DNA of 64,000 bases from Ulva prolifera. Its lineage: Eukaryota > Chlorophyta > Ulvophyceae > Ulvales > Ulvaceae. The position numbers and the translations under genes were made by a program. Position 1 is the stretch's first letter, and each line of letters opens with the position of its first letter. This document shows positions 60,034 through 64,000 of the stretch, one piece after another. The notes under the pieces were generated by a model, which was not told where the DNA came from, made no database searches, and was given only the letters and a program-made list of their open reading frames with translations. The DNA lies in contig CM041201.1 of NCBI GenBank assembly GCA_023078555.1, positions 3,293,713 to 3,357,712 on the forward strand, read 5' to 3'.

Positions 60034-61234
60034 GGGGGTTTCTTGCAGTGCTGAGGTTAGAGAGATCAAGAAGACACTGGTGTGGTGCTGCGGATCACGA
60101 GACTTGTGGAAGTGGTGGTGCCAGTGAGAGCAGCTGTATATATTAATGTTGATGCAGAGCAGGTGCTCGGTGGGCCATATATATATATCGCAGGGCATGC
60201 TGCAACTTGCACTGGACTTCCCTAGCTTGTCTGAGCAGCATGGGAGTTCGCTGTCTTACCCCCGCGCGCAGGGCTACGTATGCCACATCATGATGTGCCG
60301 CGAACGCCGCATGCATATGTTGTGCAGCCTTCCGCAGCTACACATGTCTTACCACCATGATGACTGCTAGCTGATCTTACAGAATGACAAGTGGTGGCAC
60401 CGCAGCGCCTGCGAGCTCCCGCAACTTCTTCTGTAACACCTATAGCTTGAACGTCGAGCAAGCACAGCTAGGAGGCAAATGTCGTTGCATGCAAATGTGT
60501 CGGCGACAGCACACCGTGATCGCGACCGGCGATCGTCCGGTGTGTGCTTTGCAATAGCACCTGAACATTCGAGAGTGCTCTTCACATTTGCTCATGCATG
60601 GTAGATCGCGCGGAGTGTACATGGCTGCACATAGTAATTGTGAACAGTGCAGCGCATCACGATGCATCGGTTCGTGTCCGGATCCTCGTGCGCGTGAACG
60701 GCATCATGATTTTCTCGACCGCCGTGTGCTACGCGCGGGAGGATCGGTCTGCCCGTGGTCGCGCTTGAGCATGATCAGCGCTGATCACGCTCATTGTAGA
60801 CGTCCAGCAATACAGTCAATTTGCAGCATGTCTTAAAAGGACACGACGGATTAAATATGAGCCCACTCTTCGCATAAGCACCTTGAGGCCTCTGCTGTTG
60901 ACCACGGTGGTGGTGGAGCCCACACTGCGAATGCTAGCTGCCCGTGAACCCCTTACGTACATCTCTCATGTCAGCACCGCGGCGCGGCGTACATGCGCAT
61001 CACGTCCGTTCGACTCGCACATGGAATTCGCAAGCTAAGCTGAACAGCCAGAGCTGCAGCTGGGCATGTAACGTCAACACAACACGATGCAATGCTATAT
61101 ATGCAGAGCTCTAGAGGTGCCACACAACATCACCACAATCCTGATACCTGCTCCACATCCACATACGAAGGCCTCCGCTTTTAACACTACATACCCACCA
61201 CAGACTACCACCTTTCTAGACCTTGACAGCACCC
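60034..61234. promoter_or_regulatory. divergent promoter of dyad 3
   Basis: 1201 bp. The minus-side TATA is at 60177-60188 with its block to 60265 (TAGCTTGTCTGAGCAGCATG). The central block is at 60599-60695 (GTAGATCGCGCGGAGTGTAC, CATCACGATGCATCGGTTCG). The plus-side block is at 60951-61048 (CCTTACGTACATCTC, CGCGGCGCGGCGTACATGC, CATGGAATTCGCAAGCT), with TATATAT at 61096-61102. Confidence 0.75.
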
Positions 61235-62415
61235 ATGGCTCTGTCCACGCTTGCCATCGCTGCTCTCGCCCTTGGAGGGGTTTCTGCCTCAGCACCCACT
61301 GGCAAGGCCAAGCATGATGCCAAGCCGATGCTTGAAGCCCCTAACCAGCTGGAGACTGCCCGCATCCCGCAGGCAGCACAGCGTGTGGAATTTGGGGTCG
61401 AGGGGGATGCCTCGGCCTTTAAGTTTTCTTTCTCCGATCCGGTGCGTCAGAGCCGCTTGTGCATGGTGCCGTTCTTCAGGGTGCCTGCTCTATGCGAAAC
61501 ATTCCAGTGAATTGCACGTGGTGAGGCTCATGATCAGAGTGCAATGAACTGTGGGGTGTAGATATATGTACTGTAGCTATGTCCAGCAGTGACATAGCCA
61601 TGACCAGCGGCGCGTGAGTGCAGGACGTGACGGCGGTGACGGACAACGCGGCGGTGCTGCAGCAGCGCGTCACCAAGGCCACCAACCCCTTCCTCTCCAC
61701 CCTCGCCGAGCCCGGGGAGTCGCAGTTCCTGACCGTGCTCAAGCCCTGCGGCATTCTGCTGCCCCACGTGCACCAGCGCGCCAACGAGTTCTACTCCGTC
61801 ATCTTCGGTGCGCCACCCCCGCCGTAGTACTGCACGCATGCATGCCGCTGCTTCGCCTCCATGGCCATGCACACATCATTGCCTATGGTGCACATGCAGA
61901 ACTCAGGCTGTTGTGAACATGTGTGCACTAGTGCAGTACTAGTACTAGTAGTACTGCAAGCTGTGCACACGGCCACCCCAGCCTCTGACTGTCTGGCTGC
62001 ACTTGCAGGAATCATGGATGCTGGAATCTCGCAGGAGAACGGGGCAGTGCAGGACATCACCTTTGAGGTCGGGCCCGGGGAGGTGTTTGTCGTGCCGCAG
62101 GGCCTGCTGCACCACAACCACAACCGCCAGTGCTTCCCCAACGTCTTCCTGCAGTCCTTCACCAGCAGCGACCCCGGAGCGCTCAACGTCATCGGCGCCC
62201 TGGCCGCCCTCAACGAAGGCAGCGAGGCCGGCGCGGCCGCCATCGCGGCCAGCGGCGCAGACTCCATCAAGGCCAGCCCACAGGGCGCCTTTGCGCTGGA
62301 CCAGGCGTGCCTCAAGCACTGCGGCTTCCCCGAGACGGGCGCCCCCGGCGACGGCCTGCAGGACCTGCCCGACGACTTCAAGGCCCTCTTCGGCCTGGGT
62401 GGCAAGAAGTGGTAA
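61235..62415 (+). CDS. germin-like secreted cupin, copy 6 (dyad 3, right)
   Basis: Exons 61235-61441, 61624-61807, 62009-62415. Exon 1 is 6 nt longer than in the other copies (Thr-Gly inserted: SAPTGKAKHDAKP) and is the most diverged, with Ala for Glu in VEGDASAFKFSF; the protein is 265 aa. Exons 2-3 are near-identical to the others and both cupin motifs are intact. An AATAAA lies about 70 bp after the stop (62486), a possible polyadenylation signal. Intron 2 contains a small palindromic run of TAGTAC units at about 61933-61957. Confidence 0.9.
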
Positions 62416-62720
62416 GAGGCGTGGCGTGGATGCAACGCAGCTGAGATTTCAGTTGCCTTCCAAGTGCACCTGTCTGACCCACCCAAATAAAGGCTTTGGC
62501 ACGGTGATGTCGGCCATATAGTACAGAAATGGCTATAGCATATGCTGATCATTCATGAAGCTGCTGATTATGAAGCTGCAGCTGAGCTCGGTGTAGCGAG
62601 CTGTGACACTGCAGTACTTGTTCCACCAGCTGATAACACAATGACATGGGTAGATCTTGCAATTGTACGTGTACCACCAGCTGATCAAGAATCATGCCAT
62701 GACTGCTGCGCATGCGAGCC
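62416..62720. repeat. right flank of cupin dyad 3
   Basis: 62565-62690 carries the conserved flank (GAAGCTGCAGCTGAGCTCGG, GTAGCGAGCTGTGACACTGC, ACATGGGTAGATCTTGCAAT). It is closest to the inverse of the left flank of dyad 1 (37815-37905). Confidence 0.75.
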
Positions 62721-64000
62721 ACTTCGTGCTTGATGAATATGTAATTGGTCACTTCAGAACTTCTGACTTGAAGCAGTCGCGCGATCTCTGGCATTCCTGG
62801 ACATCTGCATGTTGGCCTTGAGATGCAGAGATATATATACATATCTGCGAGCACAATCATCTGAGATGTAACTCGAATACATTCATCCCCGGTCGGCTCC
62901 GTGACAGAGTCTGTCACATATACGGTATATGACCACCAAAACGCTCCCGCTGGCATAACATCATATGATATAATGGTCGCCGGCGGTGGCCCTGTGCTGC
63001 CAGTGGCTCACTGAACCGCACACGGCTACAGCCAGCCTGCCTCCGGAGAACTCACTGGCAGCCAGATCTAGATCCCGCCACTGGCAGTGGGCTCGGGCAT
63101 ATGCATGGCATACTAGCTTCCGCCATGGCCTTGGCTTGCCAGCCCTACTGCTTATAATTACACCCTGTACACCCTGCATTATCCCAAGCCGTCATTCGAC
63201 AGACCTGAGAAGCAGCGCGGCGTAAGTAGATGTGCACCGGTGCCGGCCCCACTGGCTCTGTGGCACAGAAACAACTAGCTTCCAGGATACCCATGGCCAC
63301 CCACATTCGTAGGTGATGGGAGATGCTGTGTATACGTATGGCTTTGCGGGGGCCCGTACGTGGGTGCCCACACCGCTAGTATACATAATCTACATGGTAT
63401 AGTATGCATCATGGACACGTTCCAGTTCCATTTGACTTTTTCAGAGGTGCAGGGGCTGCTCAGCGACCCGACTGTGGAATTTGAAGTGCACGCGCAGATT
63501 CAGAAAGCACAACTTGCAGTGTCAGGCAGTGTTGGCACTTTTGTATTTCGTATGGCATACGCTGGGCAGCGAATACGGTATGCAAATACGTTTGCGGTGG
63601 GGGAATACGTTTGTCAAAGTGCACTTGAGGCAGGAACATAGCAACGGGGGTGCGGGGGCGCAGCCCCCGCCGACCAGAGCATCTGTGCATGCACCAAGAC
63701 AACAGCAGCTCATTCTGTTGCAACATCCTCGTCCACGTGTCAGCTACCACTTTCACAACTGTTCCCCAAGAACCGCTGCATCGTGAACAGCACGCTGCAC
63801 GTAAGCCGCAATGTCTCATGACCTCTGACAATACTACAGACACGACGAAACGTTACACGAGGCTCTGTGTGGCGGCATGCGCAGCGCAGCGGCCGCGGCA
63901 GGTGACTATTGAGCCTACGCGCTTGTCGACAAGCGTCTACAAGCGCAATCTGTGTACAGCGCTAGCACTTAGGCGCCCACACGCTAGCGCTGGCCAAGTC
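62721..64000. other. region to window end, no supported gene
   Basis: A short + frame from 63411 (MDTFQFHLTFSEVQGLLSDP, then VEFEVHAQIQKAQLAVSG) looks somewhat protein-like and could be an exon of a gene continuing elsewhere, but no partner exon was found. A small GC hairpin (GGGGGTGCGGGGGCGCAGCC) is near 63647-63670. Confidence 0.3.

Overview
The window is nuclear DNA of a eukaryote, most likely a green alga (chlorophyte, perhaps a trebouxiophyte). The evidence is intron-rich genes with TGCAG acceptors and GTGTGC/GTGCGC-type donors, a DAD1 protein closest to the plant form, germin-like cupins, plant-type ChaC and MED31 genes, remnants of retroelement and SINE sequence, and no bacterial gene organisation. 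Species is not claimed. Exon models were assembled by eye from reading frames, splice sites and phase; the best ones close in frame from start to stop.

Left part (0-21 kb), housekeeping and orphan genes: a proline/glycine-rich 3' end (+), two orphan genes on the minus strand (a soluble protein at 0.9-2.8 kb and a multi-pass membrane protein at 3.3-5.4 kb), an IQ-motif protein (+, 5.9-9.7 kb), Mediator subunit MED31 (-, 9.9-10.4 kb), a five-TM prominin/tweety-like protein (+, 11.1-13.2 kb), a Reeler-like membrane protein with a 96-bp acidic/His minisatellite (-, 14.2-16.2 kb), a coiled-coil protein (+, 17.4-20.0 kb) and DAD1, a subunit of oligosaccharyltransferase (-, 20.5-21.1 kb).

Middle (22-35 kb): a nine-exon GLG1/Golgi apparatus protein 1 gene with 12 Cys-rich repeats and a C-terminal TM anchor (+, 22.0-30.1 kb). 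DAD1 and GLG1, both secretory-pathway genes, diverge from a shared 0.96-kb spacer. Then come a doubtful minus-strand gene (32.0-32.9 kb) and a three-exon ChaC gamma-glutamylcyclotransferase (-, 33.1-35.0 kb).

Right part (35-64 kb): an array of six near-identical secreted germin-like cupin genes in three head-to-head pairs (38.1/40.6, 46.4/49.0 and 58.7/61.2 kb). Each pair is the core of a roughly 4.3-kb palindromic unit. Its 1.2-1.28 kb divergent promoter carries conserved sequence blocks and TATA boxes on both sides, and a conserved sequence lies beyond both genes. GC-rich, terminal-inverted-repeat-like elements, reverse-transcriptase 3' remnants, a tRNA-derived SINE and a 604-bp (AC)n tract fill the gaps. 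A secreted haem peroxidase gene with a one-base frame disruption lies at 54.2-56.5 kb. Cupins and peroxidase are all predicted extracellular, suggesting a locus devoted to the cell wall or extracellular redox chemistry.
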